Positions 1-8,286 are shown, counted from the stretch's first letter. The stretch: 64,000 nt of DNA from Roseovarius sp. (GCF_027019125.1 NZ_JALUXE010000030.1:1-64000), one strand, 5' to 3'. The notes: generated by a model not told the origin, from the letters alone. A program made the numbers and translations.

Positions 1-147
1 GGATGGTTGGGAAACCTTGGCTCAGCCCATCGCTCCGATCAGCCTTGACCTCGCGGCCTGATCAGGCCCAAATCCACATGCTCGGAGAACGCCGCCGGAG
101 AATTTCTACCAGATTCGAGACACAACCGCCGCGAACAACTTTCCGAA

Positions 148-366
148 GTGATCCAGAAATGGTCTGCCGCGATGTCGATCGAAAGCTTTTTTCGCGAGGC
201 GGAAGAGCGACTTGCCGGCGTCGAGCCCGAGAGGCGCCAGGCCTTGTCCTCTCGGCTTGATCTGGCACGGTCCATGATGGGAACGCTCGATCCGCTGGAG
301 TTTCTGGAACAGTGGGTGGCACCGGATGAGCGTTACACGCGCCTCTATCAAGACGATCAAGATTAA
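148..366 (+). CDS. Small hypothetical protein in integrative element
   Basis: A short acidic protein of 72 aa from a GTG start at 148, or 64 aa from ATG at 172; it ends at TAA 364-366. No signal peptide, membrane segment or known domain is visible; the C-terminal half has the pattern ARSMMGTLDPLEFLEQW and is probably helical. The same frame is already open from base 49, so this may be the 3' end of a longer or broken gene rather than a complete one. It lies inside the element whose integrase is next door on the opposite strand. I do not recognise a function. Confidence 0.35.
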   Translation: MIQKWSAAMSIESFFREAEERLAGVEPERRQALSSRLDLARSMMGTLDPLEFLEQWVAPDERYTRLYQDDQD

Positions 367-448
367 TTTATATCAGATACTTGGTGGGCATTTGTCATGT
401 GTCACCTCTAAGCTTCCGAACCCGTTTGCTCCGAAGCCTGGCGGCATC

Positions 449-1579
449 TTATCGCCGCGCTGAACTTCTCCTGCGCTGCCTTGGATTCCGCGTCGTGACT
501 TCAGCGATCCAGCTCCAGTCCTCGAACTTGTCCCCGGTTTGGCGCAGGTGGGTGTAGCGCTTGAGCGACGTCCAGGATCGGTGGCCGGAAACAGCCGCCG
601 CGTGTGGAACGTTGTAGCCGATCTCGAACAGGCGCGAGACACCTTCGTGCCTGAGGTCATGGAACCGCAGATCCTCGATCCCCAGAAACTGCGTTGCCCG
701 TGTAAAGGCCGCGCTGATCGCATCGGTGGAGTAGGGGAAGATCTGGCTCGCGTGTTTTGGCATCGCCTCGATGATCTCCAGCGCCGGATCGGGCAGGTCG
801 CACCAGACGTCGTTGCCCATCTTCTCGCCGGGGTTCTTCATGTCGCGCACAAGGACGCGTTTACCCTCCTTGTCGAGGTCCGCCCATTTGATGCGGGTGA
901 TCTCTTCCTGCCGCCGGGTCGAGAAAATCGCGAAAGCGATAACGCGATGCATGGGGACAGAGGAGGGGCGGCGGATCGAGCGGTCGAGGAAATGCGCCAT
1001 CAACTGCTCGAGCTCGTCCAGTGTTGGCCGCCGATCGCGGTGACGGCTCTTCTGGGTCAGGCCTAGCTTCTTGGCGACGATCATCGCATTGCGCATCGCA
1101 CGCTCGTCCAGCGGATAGTTCCAGGCCGGGCCGGCCACTGTGAAGACCGCGCTGAGATGTGACAGGTAGTTAGACACGGTTTGCGGCGAGACACCGGTAT
1201 TCAGCTTCTCCTTGGCGAAGGCCACGATGTCGGCGCTGTCGATCTGGGCGCACAGCTTGTTCGCGATGTCGAACTCCTTGATGCTTTTCAGCACCTGCGC
1301 CTTGGTCCGACCGATTGCCTTCGCGCTGTCTTCCACATATTTGTCGATTGCGTCGCCGAGGGTCACTTCGCGGCGGCGGGTCTCTCCGATTGGCAAGTTT
1401 TCGAGGGCGCCGGGCTTGGCCAGGTCCTTCTCGCGCTTCTCGATCCAGGCCGCCGCGGTCGAGCGCAGCTCAAAGGTTCGGTTTTCGCGCCAGACGGTTT
1501 TTCCGGCCCGCCGAACGGCGATCTGGGCAAGCCAGGCGGCAGAGCCGTCTTTGCGCTTTCGCTTGATGATGGTACCCAT
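449..1579 (-). CDS. Tyrosine site-specific integrase (dusA-targeting type)
   Basis: A 376-residue tyrosine recombinase that would integrate and excise the mobile element. An N-terminal arm-binding part (about residues 1-65) and a SAM-like core-binding domain (about 75-170) precede the catalytic domain. Catalytic residues visible are R223 (in STRRQEEI), K248, H307 and R310 (HDLRH), H333 (GHRSW) and the nucleophile Y342 (KRYTHL). The gene diverges from dusA with only 108 bp between them, and that gap carries repeated TTACAACA sites. Integrases next to the 5' end of dusA form a known family that inserts into dusA, so the DNA to the left is read as island DNA. The family call is secure; the dusA target is inferred from position. 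Confidence 0.95.
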   Translation of the reverse strand: MGTIIKRKRKDGSAAWLAQIAVRRAGKTVWRENRTFELRSTAAAWIEKREKDLAKPGALENLPIGETRRREVTLGDAIDKYVEDSAKAIGRTKAQVLKSIKEFDIANKLCAQIDSADIVAFAKEKLNTGVSPQTVSNYLSHLSAVFTVAGPAWNYPLDERAMRNAMIVAKKLGLTQKSRHRDRRPTLDELEQLMAHFLDRSIRRPSSVPMHRVIAFAIFSTRRQEEITRIKWADLDKEGKRVLVRDMKNPGEKMGNDVWCDLPDPALEIIEAMPKHASQIFPYSTDAISAAFTRATQFLGIEDLRFHDLRHEGVSRLFEIGYNVPHAAAVSGHRSWTSLKRYTHLRQTGDKFEDWSWIAEVTTRNPRQRRRSSARR

Positions 1580-1583
1580 GGGG

Positions 1584-1651
1584 TTACAACATTTGGCTCA
1601 AGTTACAACATTTGTTGTAAATCCTACCCGAAATGGGCGTGATTTACAACA
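1584..1651. repeat. TTACAACA repeat array between integrase and dusA
   Basis: The octamer TTACAACA occurs at 1584-1591, 1603-1610 and 1644-1651 on the + strand and inverted at 1613-1620. The second and third copies form an 18-bp near-perfect palindrome (1603-1620). Such clustered short repeats beside an integrase gene are typical of arm-type integrase or excisionase binding sites, and they also overlap the integrase promoter region. The repeats are seen directly; the role is inferred. Confidence 0.6.
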
Positions 1652-1687
1652 AATGAGACAAGAACAGGCTCAAGGGCTGGGCGGTAA

Positions 1688-2713
1688 ATGGCTGATAAAG
1701 ATAAAAAATATAACGTTCTCAATGCGTCGCGTTTATCGGTTGCGCCTATGATGGACTGGACCGACCGGCATTGTCGCTATCTGCATCGGCGGCTTAGTCG
1801 GCATGCGTTGCTCTATACTGAAATGGTGACGGCACCGGCCTTGGTGCGGGGTAATGCGTTGCATTTGCTGGACTTTTCTGTCGAGGAGCATCCGGTTGCC
1901 TTGCAGCTTGGCGGATCGGACCCTGCGGAGCTGGCGCTGGCGGCGCGGATGGGGGCCGAGGCGGGCTATGCCGAGATCAATCTCAACTGCGGCTGCCCGT
2001 CGGACCGGGTGCAATCGGGGCGGTTCGGGGCGATCCTGATGACCGAGCCGGCGCTTGTGGCCGAGTGTTGCGCGGCCATGATTGCCGCGCAACCTGTTGA
2101 AGTTACGGTAAAATGCCGGATCGGGGTGGATGACCAGAACCCCGAGGAGGTGTTGCCGGAGTTCCTGGCACGGATCATCGCGGCGGGTGTGCAGCGGGTT
2201 CAAATTCATGCGCGCAAGGCCTGGCTTGACGGTCTCAGCCCCAAGGAAAACCGCGACATTCCGCCCTTGGATTATGATCTGGTGCAGCGGATGAAGATGC
2301 TGTTCCCCAATCTCCACATCTCGATCAACGGCGGAATTACATCGTTGGATCAAGCGGTTAGCCTGCTTGATCAAGGTCTGGACGGGGTGATGGTCGGGCG
2401 CGCGGCCTATCATCAGCCGGCGGATATTCTTTGTGCGGCGGACCGGCGGATTTACGGTGCCACCGGGCCGGATACCACAGCAGAAGGGGCGGTGCGGGAC
2501 ATGCTCCCCTATATCGAGGCGCATCTCGCAAGCGGTGGGCGATTGCACCAGATCACCCGGCATATGTTGGGTCTTTTTGCTGGAAAACCGGGCGCGCGGG
2601 CGTGGCGGCGGCATCTGTCGGAGGGGGCGACGCGGCCTGGTGCCGGGCCGGAACTGGTCGAGCGGGCCTTGGCAGAAGTAACAGACCTTACGGAATCCGC
2701 CTCTATTTTGTAA
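1688..2713 (+). CDS. dusA: tRNA-dihydrouridine(20/20a) synthase DusA
   Basis: A flavoenzyme of 341 aa that reduces uridines 20/20a of the tRNA D-loop using NADPH. It is a TIM barrel plus C-terminal helical domain. The family marks SVAPMMDWTDRH (17-28), the catalytic-cysteine region NLNCGCPS (about 98-105), the RNA-binding KCRIG and the FMN phosphate-binding INGGI and VMVGRAAY are all present, and the length is normal. Start ATG 1688 keeps the typical short N-terminus. The first residues (MADKDKKYNVLN) are encoded by A/T-rich DNA, consistent with a start region supplied by the integrated element. It converges with argP; the two ends share a hairpin. Confidence 0.96.
   Translation: MADKDKKYNVLNASRLSVAPMMDWTDRHCRYLHRRLSRHALLYTEMVTAPALVRGNALHLLDFSVEEHPVALQLGGSDPAELALAARMGAEAGYAEINLNCGCPSDRVQSGRFGAILMTEPALVAECCAAMIAAQPVEVTVKCRIGVDDQNPEEVLPEFLARIIAAGVQRVQIHARKAWLDGLSPKENRDIPPLDYDLVQRMKMLFPNLHISINGGITSLDQAVSLLDQGLDGVMVGRAAYHQPADILCAADRRIYGATGPDTTAEGAVRDMLPYIEAHLASGGRLHQITRHMLGLFAGKPGARAWRRHLSEGATRPGAGPELVERALAEVTDLTESASIL
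1735..1770. other. Probable attachment-site junction in the 5' end of dusA
   Basis: The first 50-60 bases of dusA (1688 to about 1740) are conspicuously A/T-rich, and base composition changes to host-like GC-rich DNA around the codons for SVAPMMDWTDRH. Known dusA-specific elements recombine in exactly this conserved 5' segment and supply a replacement start for the gene. The junction is therefore placed at about 1735-1770. The second att copy would be outside the window, so the exact core cannot be fixed here. Confidence 0.5.
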
Positions 2714-2717
2714 GGTC
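2684..2717. terminator. Bidirectional hairpin at the dusA/argP convergent ends
   Basis: GACCTTAC (2684-2691) and GTAAGGTC (2710-2717) form a perfect 8-bp stem around an 18-nt loop that contains the 3' end of dusA; the dusA stop codon lies in the right arm. It could terminate both converging transcripts. A closely similar sequence lies at 44616-44649, also at convergent gene ends. Confidence 0.6.
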
Positions 2718-3593
2718 GCGCAGCCCCAGCCGCGCCCCACGGCGCAGCGCGCGGGTGAGCGGGGCGAGAGCCTTGCCCAGAAGCCGGGTCCATTGCCAAT
2801 AGAGCGGCGTGTCGAGCGGGCAGTCGGCGCGCAGGAGGCAGAGCGTGCCGCGTGCCAGATCCTCGTGCAAGAGCGCCTCGGGGGCCATGCCCCAGCCCAT
2901 GCCAAGCCGCGCGGCGGTCACGAACCCCTCGGAGGACGGCAAGCGGTGACAGGGCGGCGAGAGCGTGGCGCCGGTGGCCTTTGTGATCCATCGGTGCTGT
3001 AACTGATCGTTCATATTGAACTGCAACATCGGGGCGGTGGCGAGCCTCTCTGCCGTGGCCCCGTCGGCAAAATGCCGGGCCATGAATTCGGGGCTGGCGA
3101 TGGCCTGATAGCGCAGCGCCCCAAGTGCCATGACATCGCAGCCGGGCAGGGGGCTGGCGCGGGTGGTCAGCGCGCCCAGCACTTCGCCGCGCAAGAGCCG
3201 GTCGTGCGACATATCCTGATCGTCGATCACCAGATCAAAGAGATGATCGGGCAGGCTGGCCAAGGCCGCGGGCAGCCATGTGGCGAGGCTGTCGGCATTG
3301 ACGGCGAGGCGCAGTCGGGTTTGCGGCGCAGGGGCAAGCCCTGTGATATCCTCTCGAAGCCGGGTTTCCAGCAGGGCAATCTGATCGGCATGGGCGGCAA
3401 GGCGTTGGCCCACGGGGGTTGCGGTGCAGGGTGTCGTGCGATGCAGGAGTTGCGCGCCGACGCGGGTTTCCAGCGCCTTGAGCCGCTGCGAGATGGCCGA
3501 TTGCGTGAGGCCAAGCGCCTGTGCCGCGCCCTCGAAACTGCCGGTTTGCAGAATGGCCGAGAGGGTGGCGAGATGCTCGGGCGGCAGGGGCAT
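2703..3593 (-). CDS. argP: LysR-family regulator ArgP/LysG
   Basis: A 296-aa LysR regulator of the ArgP (IciA) subfamily, the usual length for that group. The winged helix-turn-helix is near residues 5-60 (GSFEGAAQALGLTQSAISQ), followed by a periplasmic-binding-like effector domain. I start it at ATG 3593 (MPLPPEHLATL), which is where family members start; the frame stays open further upstream but that part is not coding-like. The divergent neighbour is a LysE exporter. ArgP/LysG proteins activate such exporters when cytosolic lysine or arginine is high, so the shared 118-bp gap probably carries the operator. Its 3' end overlaps the dusA end on the other strand by 11 bp. Confidence 0.9.
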   Translation of the reverse strand: MPLPPEHLATLSAILQTGSFEGAAQALGLTQSAISQRLKALETRVGAQLLHRTTPCTATPVGQRLAAHADQIALLETRLREDITGLAPAPQTRLRLAVNADSLATWLPAALASLPDHLFDLVIDDQDMSHDRLLRGEVLGALTTRASPLPGCDVMALGALRYQAIASPEFMARHFADGATAERLATAPMLQFNMNDQLQHRWITKATGATLSPPCHRLPSSEGFVTAARLGMGWGMAPEALLHEDLARGTLCLLRADCPLDTPLYWQWTRLLGKALAPLTRALRRGARLGLRDLTK

Positions 3594-3679
3594 TAGAATA
3601 TCTGATGAGACATAAGCATATTGAATTTGAGTAATGAGATGCGCGCCGATAGGCAAGCCCCGGCGGCGCGGCCGCGATC

Positions 3680-3703
3680 GAGTATTTGAAGAACGAGGAA
3701 AGG
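3680..3703 (+). repeat. GAGTATTT dispersed motif, copy 1
   Basis: A 24-bp sequence beginning GAGTATTT and ending GAAAGG just upstream of the lysE start. A second copy with 18 of 24 identical bases lies at 14698-14721; both follow GC-rich sequence. Here it supplies the purine-rich ribosome-binding region of lysE. Confidence 0.45.
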
Positions 3704-3711
3704 GCGGGCGG

Positions 3712-4305
3712 ATGCAGGCGGGGCTGGCGGGATTTGCATTGGGGTTGAGCCTGATCATGGCCATCGGGGCGCAGAATGCCTTTGTGCTGCGGCAGGGGCT
3801 GCGGCGCGAGCATGTCTTGGCGGTGGTGTTGGTGTGTGCGCTGTCCGATGCGGTGCTGGTGGCGGCGGGTGTGACCGGCTTTGGTGTGTTGTCCGAGGCG
3901 GTGCCGGGGCTGGAGCGGATCATGCGCTATGGCGGGGCGGCGTTCTTGCTGGTTTACGGCGCGCGCAGTTTTCTTGCGGCCTGGCGTGGTGGGGGCGCAC
4001 TTGAGGCGGGCGAAGGTGCGGGCAGTCTGCGGCGCGCCGTGCTGACATGTCTCGCGCTGACATGGCTCAATCCGCATGTCTATCTCGATACGGTGGTCTT
4101 GCTGGGGTCGGTCTCGGCGCAATATGCGGATCGCCTTGCCTTTGGTCTGGGGGCGGTCTCGGCGAGTTTTGTGTTCTTCTTTGCCTTGGGCTATGGCGCG
4201 CGCCTGCTCGCGCCGCTCTTTCGCCGTCCGGAAAGTTGGCGGGTGCTCGATGCCGGGGTGGGCTGTGTGATGTGGGCGATTGCCATCGGGCTCTTGCGTG
4301 GCTGA
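3712..4305 (+). CDS. lysE: LysE-family amino acid exporter
   Basis: A 197-aa inner-membrane exporter of the LysE/ArgO/RhtB superfamily. It begins with the family signature GFALGLSLIMAIGAQNAFVLRQG (written here only as a signature ending in GAQNAF) in the first membrane span, has about six hydrophobic segments, and carries the LTWLNPHVYLDT motif that is typical of the basic amino acid exporters rather than the RhtB branch. ATG 3712 is preferred because it places the first span correctly and follows a purine-rich stretch. With the divergent ArgP regulator it forms a lysine/arginine overflow export pair. The substrate is inferred from this pairing. Confidence 0.9.
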   Translation: MQAGLAGFALGLSLIMAIGAQNAFVLRQGLRREHVLAVVLVCALSDAVLVAAGVTGFGVLSEAVPGLERIMRYGGAAFLLVYGARSFLAAWRGGGALEAGEGAGSLRRAVLTCLALTWLNPHVYLDTVVLLGSVSAQYADRLAFGLGAVSASFVFFFALGYGARLLAPLFRRPESWRVLDAGVGCVMWAIAIGLLRG

Positions 4306-4400
4306 GCCATGCGTCAGGTGACAGGGTGCGTTGCGCGAACCGCATGGCAAAGCGCCAAGCCAGCCTCGACAGCCGGGCAGAGGCGTGAATTAATGCAGCC

Positions 4401-5321
4401 ATGAGCGCGCAACAGGCAAGCAAGGCAGAGAGCACGGCAAGGCCGGGCTGGGGCATCTTCTGGATGGTCGTCACGGGGCTTCTCTTTGTCGGGGTCACGG
4501 CGCTGGTCAAGGTATTGGGCACACGCGTGCCCGCGCCGCAGGCGGCGTTCCTGCGCTATGCCATGGGCCTTGTGTTTCTCATTCCGATGCTGGGATCGCT
4601 TTGGCGTTTGCGGCTGGATCGCGGCACCTGGGGGTTTTTCGCCGCGCGTGGGCTGGTGCACACGGTGGGCGTTGCGCTGTGGTTCTATGCCATGGCGCGG
4701 ATTCCCATCGCCGATGTGACGGCGATGAACTATCTGGCGCCGATCTATGTGACGCTGGGGGCAGGTCTTTTCCTCGGTGAGCGCCTCGCGCTACGGCGGG
4801 TGCTGGCGGTGGGCGTGGCCCTGATCGGGGCGCTGATCATTCTGCGGCCCGGATTTCGCGAGGTCGGGTCGGGGCATCTCGCGATGATCTTTACCGCGAT
4901 TTTCTTTGGCGCGTCCTATCTGATTGCCAAGGTCGTCTCGGGGCGCAGCAGCCCCGGCGTGGTGGTGGCGATGCTGTCGATCACGGTGACAATCGGGCTT
5001 GCGCCCTTGGCGGCGGCGGTCTGGGTCACGCCGACGGTTTGGGAATTGGCGATCCTCTTTGGGGTGGCCTGTCTGGCCACGGCGGGGCATTACACGATGA
5101 CGCTGGCGTTTCGCGCCGCCCCCCTGGCGGTCACGCAGCCGGTGACCTTCCTGCAACTTGTCTGGGCCGTGCTCTTGGGGGCGCTGGTCTTTGGAGAGGG
5201 GGTGGATGTGTTCGTGGTCTTGGGCGGCATGGTGATCGTGGGCGCGGTCAGCTTTATCAGCTGGCGCGAGGCGGTGCTGAAGCGGCGGATCACACCGACG
5301 GTGTCGGCGACCAAGGTCTGA
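4401..5321 (+). CDS. EamA/DMT-family membrane transporter
   Basis: A 306-aa protein with about ten hydrophobic segments in two EamA repeats (roughly residues 18-145 and 155-290), the drug/metabolite transporter architecture. Features such as ALVKVLGTRVPAPQAAFLRY in the first repeat and TMTLAFRAAPLAVTQPVTFLQLVWA in the second (the latter known only as a family-like segment) match RhaT/EamA exporters. Substrate is unknown. It stands alone, same direction as lysE but separated by 95 bp, and converges with choV with a gap of only 6 bp. Confidence 0.85.
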   Translation: MSAQQASKAESTARPGWGIFWMVVTGLLFVGVTALVKVLGTRVPAPQAAFLRYAMGLVFLIPMLGSLWRLRLDRGTWGFFAARGLVHTVGVALWFYAMARIPIADVTAMNYLAPIYVTLGAGLFLGERLALRRVLAVGVALIGALIILRPGFREVGSGHLAMIFTAIFFGASYLIAKVVSGRSSPGVVVAMLSITVTIGLAPLAAAVWVTPTVWELAILFGVACLATAGHYTMTLAFRAAPLAVTQPVTFLQLVWAVLLGALVFGEGVDVFVVLGGMVIVGAVSFISWREAVLKRRITPTVSATKV

Positions 5322-5327
5322 GGGCGC

Positions 5328-6356
5328 TCAGGCGCGCGGATCCAGCAGCTTGGCCAGAATGCGGTTGCGGGTGATCTGACCCAGCAGTTGGCCATTCTCG
5401 GACACGCCAACCGGGCGGTCATGCCCCTGGGCGCATTCCATCACGTCCTGAATGCTGGCATCGGGGCCGACGCAGGTCTCGGGCGTGCCCACCGCAGGCT
5501 CCATCACGTCGCGCGCGCAGAGCACGCCAAGCGGGTTCATATGGGCCACGAATTCGGCCACATAATCGGTGGCGGGATTGGTGAAGATGTCCTGCGGGGT
5601 GCCGCATTGCACGATGCGCCCGCCCTCCATGATGGCGATGCGGTCGCCCAGTTTGAACGCCTCGTCCAGATCGTGGCTGACAAAGATGATGGTGCGCCCC
5701 AGCGTCTTTTGCAGGTCGATCAGTTCGTCCTGAAGATGGTTGCGGATCAGCGGATCGAGGGCCGAAAAGGGTTCGTCCATGAGAAGGATCGGCGCATCGG
5801 TGGCAAAGGCGCGGGCCAGGCCCACGCGCTGTTGCATGCCGCCCGACAGCTCGCCCACGCGGCGCTCGGCCCAGTCGGAGAGGTTGACGAGCGACAGTTG
5901 CCGGTCGACGCGCTCGGCGCGCTCGGGTTTGGGGATGCCTGCCAGTTCGAGGCCGAGGCCCACGTTTTCGCGCACCGAGCGCCAGGGAAGCAGGCCGAAT
6001 TGCTGGAACACCATGGCGATATGGTGCTGGCGCAACCGGCGCAGCGTGGCGGGGTTGGCGTTGGTGACATCCACCATGCCGCTGCCGTCGTGGATCTCGA
6101 CCGTGCCGCGCACCACAGGGTTGAGGCCATTGACCGCGCGCAGGAGCGTGGATTTGCCCGAGCCCGACAGGCCCATCAGCACGAGGATTTCGCCCGGTGC
6201 CACCGACAGGTCACAGTCATGCACGCCCAGAACCTGCCCCGTGCTTTGCTGGATCTCGGCGCGGGTCTTGCCTTGATCCATCAAGGGCAGGGCGGTCTGC
6301 GGCGCATCGCCAAAGACGATGGAGACCTTGTTGAAATTGACGATTGCGTCGGTCAT
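5328..6356 (-). CDS. choV: Choline ABC transporter, ATP-binding protein ChoV
   Basis: A 342-aa ATPase of the ProV/OpuAA type that powers choline uptake. Walker A is GLSGSGKST (62-70), followed by the Q-loop in MVFQQFGLLPW, the signature LSGGMQQR, Walker B ILLMDEP and the switch His in FVSHD. The N-terminal ~40-residue extension before the nucleotide-binding domain and the C-terminal CBS-like tail (about 275-342) are normal for this subfamily. Its ATG overlaps the end of choW by 4 nt, so the two are co-translated. Assignment to choline rather than betaine or proline rests on the adjacent choX and bet genes. Confidence 0.93.
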   Translation of the reverse strand: MTDAIVNFNKVSIVFGDAPQTALPLMDQGKTRAEIQQSTGQVLGVHDCDLSVAPGEILVLMGLSGSGKSTLLRAVNGLNPVVRGTVEIHDGSGMVDVTNANPATLRRLRQHHIAMVFQQFGLLPWRSVRENVGLGLELAGIPKPERAERVDRQLSLVNLSDWAERRVGELSGGMQQRVGLARAFATDAPILLMDEPFSALDPLIRNHLQDELIDLQKTLGRTIIFVSHDLDEAFKLGDRIAIMEGGRIVQCGTPQDIFTNPATDYVAEFVAHMNPLGVLCARDVMEPAVGTPETCVGPDASIQDVMECAQGHDRPVGVSENGQLLGQITRNRILAKLLDPRA

Positions 6357-7189
6357 TTCCGGCCCTCCATCCGCAGCATCCGGTCAAGGACGATGGCCAC
6401 GACGACGATCATCAGCCCGGATTCAAAGCCAAGGGCGATGTTGACCGTATTGATCGCGCGCAGCACCGGCACGCCAAGGCCGTCGGCCCCCACCAGCGCG
6501 CCGATGACCACCATCGACAGCGAGAGCATGATGGTCTGGTTCAGACCCGCCATGATCTGCGGCAGGGCGTAGGGCAGTTCCACTTTCCACAGGGTCTGGC
6601 GGTTGGTGGCGCCAAATGCCTGCGCGGCCTCCAGCAGCGGTTGTGGCGTGTTGGAGATGCCCAGATGCGTAAGGCGGATGGGCGCGGGGACGACAAAGAT
6701 CACCGTGGCGATGAGGCCGGGCACCATGCCGATGCCGAAAAACACGATCGCGGGGATGAGATAGACGAAGGGTGGCAGCGTCTGCATGAGGTCGAGCACC
6801 GGGCGCATCCCGTCATAGAGGCGCGGGCGATGCGCGGCGGCGATGCCCAGGGGCACGCCAAGCGCCATGCAGAAGACACAGGACGAGACGACCAGTGTCA
6901 GGCTCTCGGTGGTTTCCTCCCAATAGCCCTGATTGAGGATGAAGAGAAAGCCGAGAAGCACGAAGAGGCAGGTTTTCCAGTTGCGCTGCAACACCCATGT
7001 CAGCGCGACGAAGATGCCGATGATGACCATGGGATGCGGGGTTTGCAGCACCCAGAGAAAGGCGTCGATCAGCCCCTCCATCAGCACTGACAGCATGTCG
7101 AAAAAGCCCGCGGCATTGTCCTGAAGCCAGAGGAAGAAGCCTTCGGCCCATTGGCCCACGGGGATTTTGTGATCGCTCAGCCAGTCCAT
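6353..7189 (-). CDS. choW: Choline ABC transporter, permease ChoW
   Basis: A 278-aa inner-membrane permease of the ProW/OpuAB class with about six membrane helices. The EAA-type loop that docks on the ATPase is visible near ISNTPQPLLEAAQAFGAT (about residues 175-192). It is separated from choX by 67 bp containing a strong hairpin and overlaps choV by 4 nt, giving the order choX-choW-choV. Length and topology are usual for the choline/betaine family. Confidence 0.93.
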   Translation of the reverse strand: MDWLSDHKIPVGQWAEGFFLWLQDNAAGFFDMLSVLMEGLIDAFLWVLQTPHPMVIIGIFVALTWVLQRNWKTCLFVLLGFLFILNQGYWEETTESLTLVVSSCVFCMALGVPLGIAAAHRPRLYDGMRPVLDLMQTLPPFVYLIPAIVFFGIGMVPGLIATVIFVVPAPIRLTHLGISNTPQPLLEAAQAFGATNRQTLWKVELPYALPQIMAGLNQTIMLSLSMVVIGALVGADGLGVPVLRAINTVNIALGFESGLMIVVVAIVLDRMLRMEGRK

Positions 7190-7224
7190 GCGGGTGCCTC
7201 ACATCTGATCTGTCTGGAAGGAAT

Positions 7225-7249
7225 AGGGCGGCGCATGGCACGCCGCCCT
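7225..7249 (-). terminator. Hairpin between choX and choW
   Basis: A perfect 9-bp GC-rich stem (7225-7233 with 7241-7249, loop 7 nt) lies in the choX-choW gap with no T-run. Such intra-operon hairpins usually stabilise the upstream binding-protein message or attenuate the transporter genes, so that more ChoX than ChoW/ChoV is made. The role here is inferred. Confidence 0.6.
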
Positions 7250-7256
7250 TGGCCGC

Positions 7257-8186
7257 TCAGAGTCCGAGCGCCGATTTGACGGCTGCTGCCGCATCGCCAC
7301 CGTCCTTGGTGGTCACGCCGGCAAGCCAGGGGGTGACGGCATCCGGGTTGGCCTTGAGCCAGGCGCTTGCGGCATCTTCGGGCTTGGCCCCGTCATTCAG
7401 GATCGCGCCCATGATCTCGTTTTCCATGGCCAGCGAGAATTCGAGGTTCTCGAGGAACTTGCCCACATTGGGGCATTCCGCGACATAGCCTGCGCGGGTG
7501 TTGGTATAGATCGTGGCGCCGCCCAGATCGGGACCGAACCAGTCATCCCCGCCGGTCAGATAGGTCATCTCGTGGTTGGCGTTCATCGGGTGCGGTTCCC
7601 AGCCGAGGAACACGATGGGTTCCTCGCGGCGGTCGGCGCGGCTGACCTGGGCCAGCATGCCCTGTTCCGAGCTTTCCTTGACCTCGAATCCCTTGAGACC
7701 AAAGGCATCGGCCTCGATCATGTCGAGGATCAGGCGGTTGCCGTCATTGCCCGGCTCGATGCCGTAGATGGTCGAGTCGAGCGCTTCTGCATGCTGCGCG
7801 ATCGTCTCGAAGGAGGTGATGCCAAGCGCGGCGCCGGCGGCATTGGTGGCCAGCGTGTATTTCGCGCCCACGAGGTTGGCGCGCACGGTGTCGACGGTGC
7901 CTGCTTCGCGGTAGGGGGCGATATCGGCCTCCATGGTCGGCATCCAGTTGCCCAGGAACACGTCGATGTCGCCCGCGGCAAGCGAGGTATAGGTCACAGG
8001 CACCGAGAGCACCTTGGCCTCGGTCTCATAGCCAAGCGCCTCGAGCACGAAAGAGGTGGCGGCGGTGGTGGCGGTGATGTCGGTCCAGCCAACATCGGCA
8101 AAGGTCACACTGTCGCAATTGGCAAGCGCAGGCCCGGCGGCCGCAGTGGCGAGGGCAATGGCGGTCAGGGTTTTCTTGAAGGTCAT
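7257..8186 (-). CDS. choX: Choline-binding periplasmic protein ChoX
   Basis: A 309-aa substrate-binding protein with a Sec signal peptide (cleavage after about ALA-22). The aromatic cage that binds the trimethylammonium group in the Sinorhizobium ChoX family is recognisable: Trp and Asp in VGWTD, Trp in LGNWMP, Tyr in AKYTL and Trp in LGWEPHPM. It therefore probably delivers choline, perhaps acetylcholine, to ChoW/ChoV. It is the first gene of choXWV, downstream of the orphan binding-protein gene and separated from it by a terminator-like hairpin. The large distance from E. coli ProX-type proteins supports choline over betaine. Confidence 0.93.
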   Translation of the reverse strand: MTFKKTLTAIALATAAAGPALANCDSVTFADVGWTDITATTAATSFVLEALGYETEAKVLSVPVTYTSLAAGDIDVFLGNWMPTMEADIAPYREAGTVDTVRANLVGAKYTLATNAAGAALGITSFETIAQHAEALDSTIYGIEPGNDGNRLILDMIEADAFGLKGFEVKESSEQGMLAQVSRADRREEPIVFLGWEPHPMNANHEMTYLTGGDDWFGPDLGGATIYTNTRAGYVAECPNVGKFLENLEFSLAMENEIMGAILNDGAKPEDAASAWLKANPDAVTPWLAGVTTKDGGDAAAAVKSALGL

Positions 8187-8234
8187 GTGATGTCTCCCAC
8201 GGTTGATTATTCCGGGGCTGCGCCCGGTTTGGCA

Positions 8235-8263
8235 AAGGCCCGAGGGAATCCCCCCCGGGCCTT
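8235..8263 (-). terminator. Terminator-like hairpin after the orphan binding-protein gene
   Basis: AAGGCCCG (8235-8242) pairs perfectly with CGGGCCTT (8256-8263); the inner bases extend the stem. On the minus strand it follows the binding-protein gene at 8287 and is followed by a short T-stretch. It separates that transcript from choX, or lets a part of it read through. Confidence 0.6.
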
Positions 8264-8286
8264 GCAGTCAGGTCAGGTGGGCTGGA

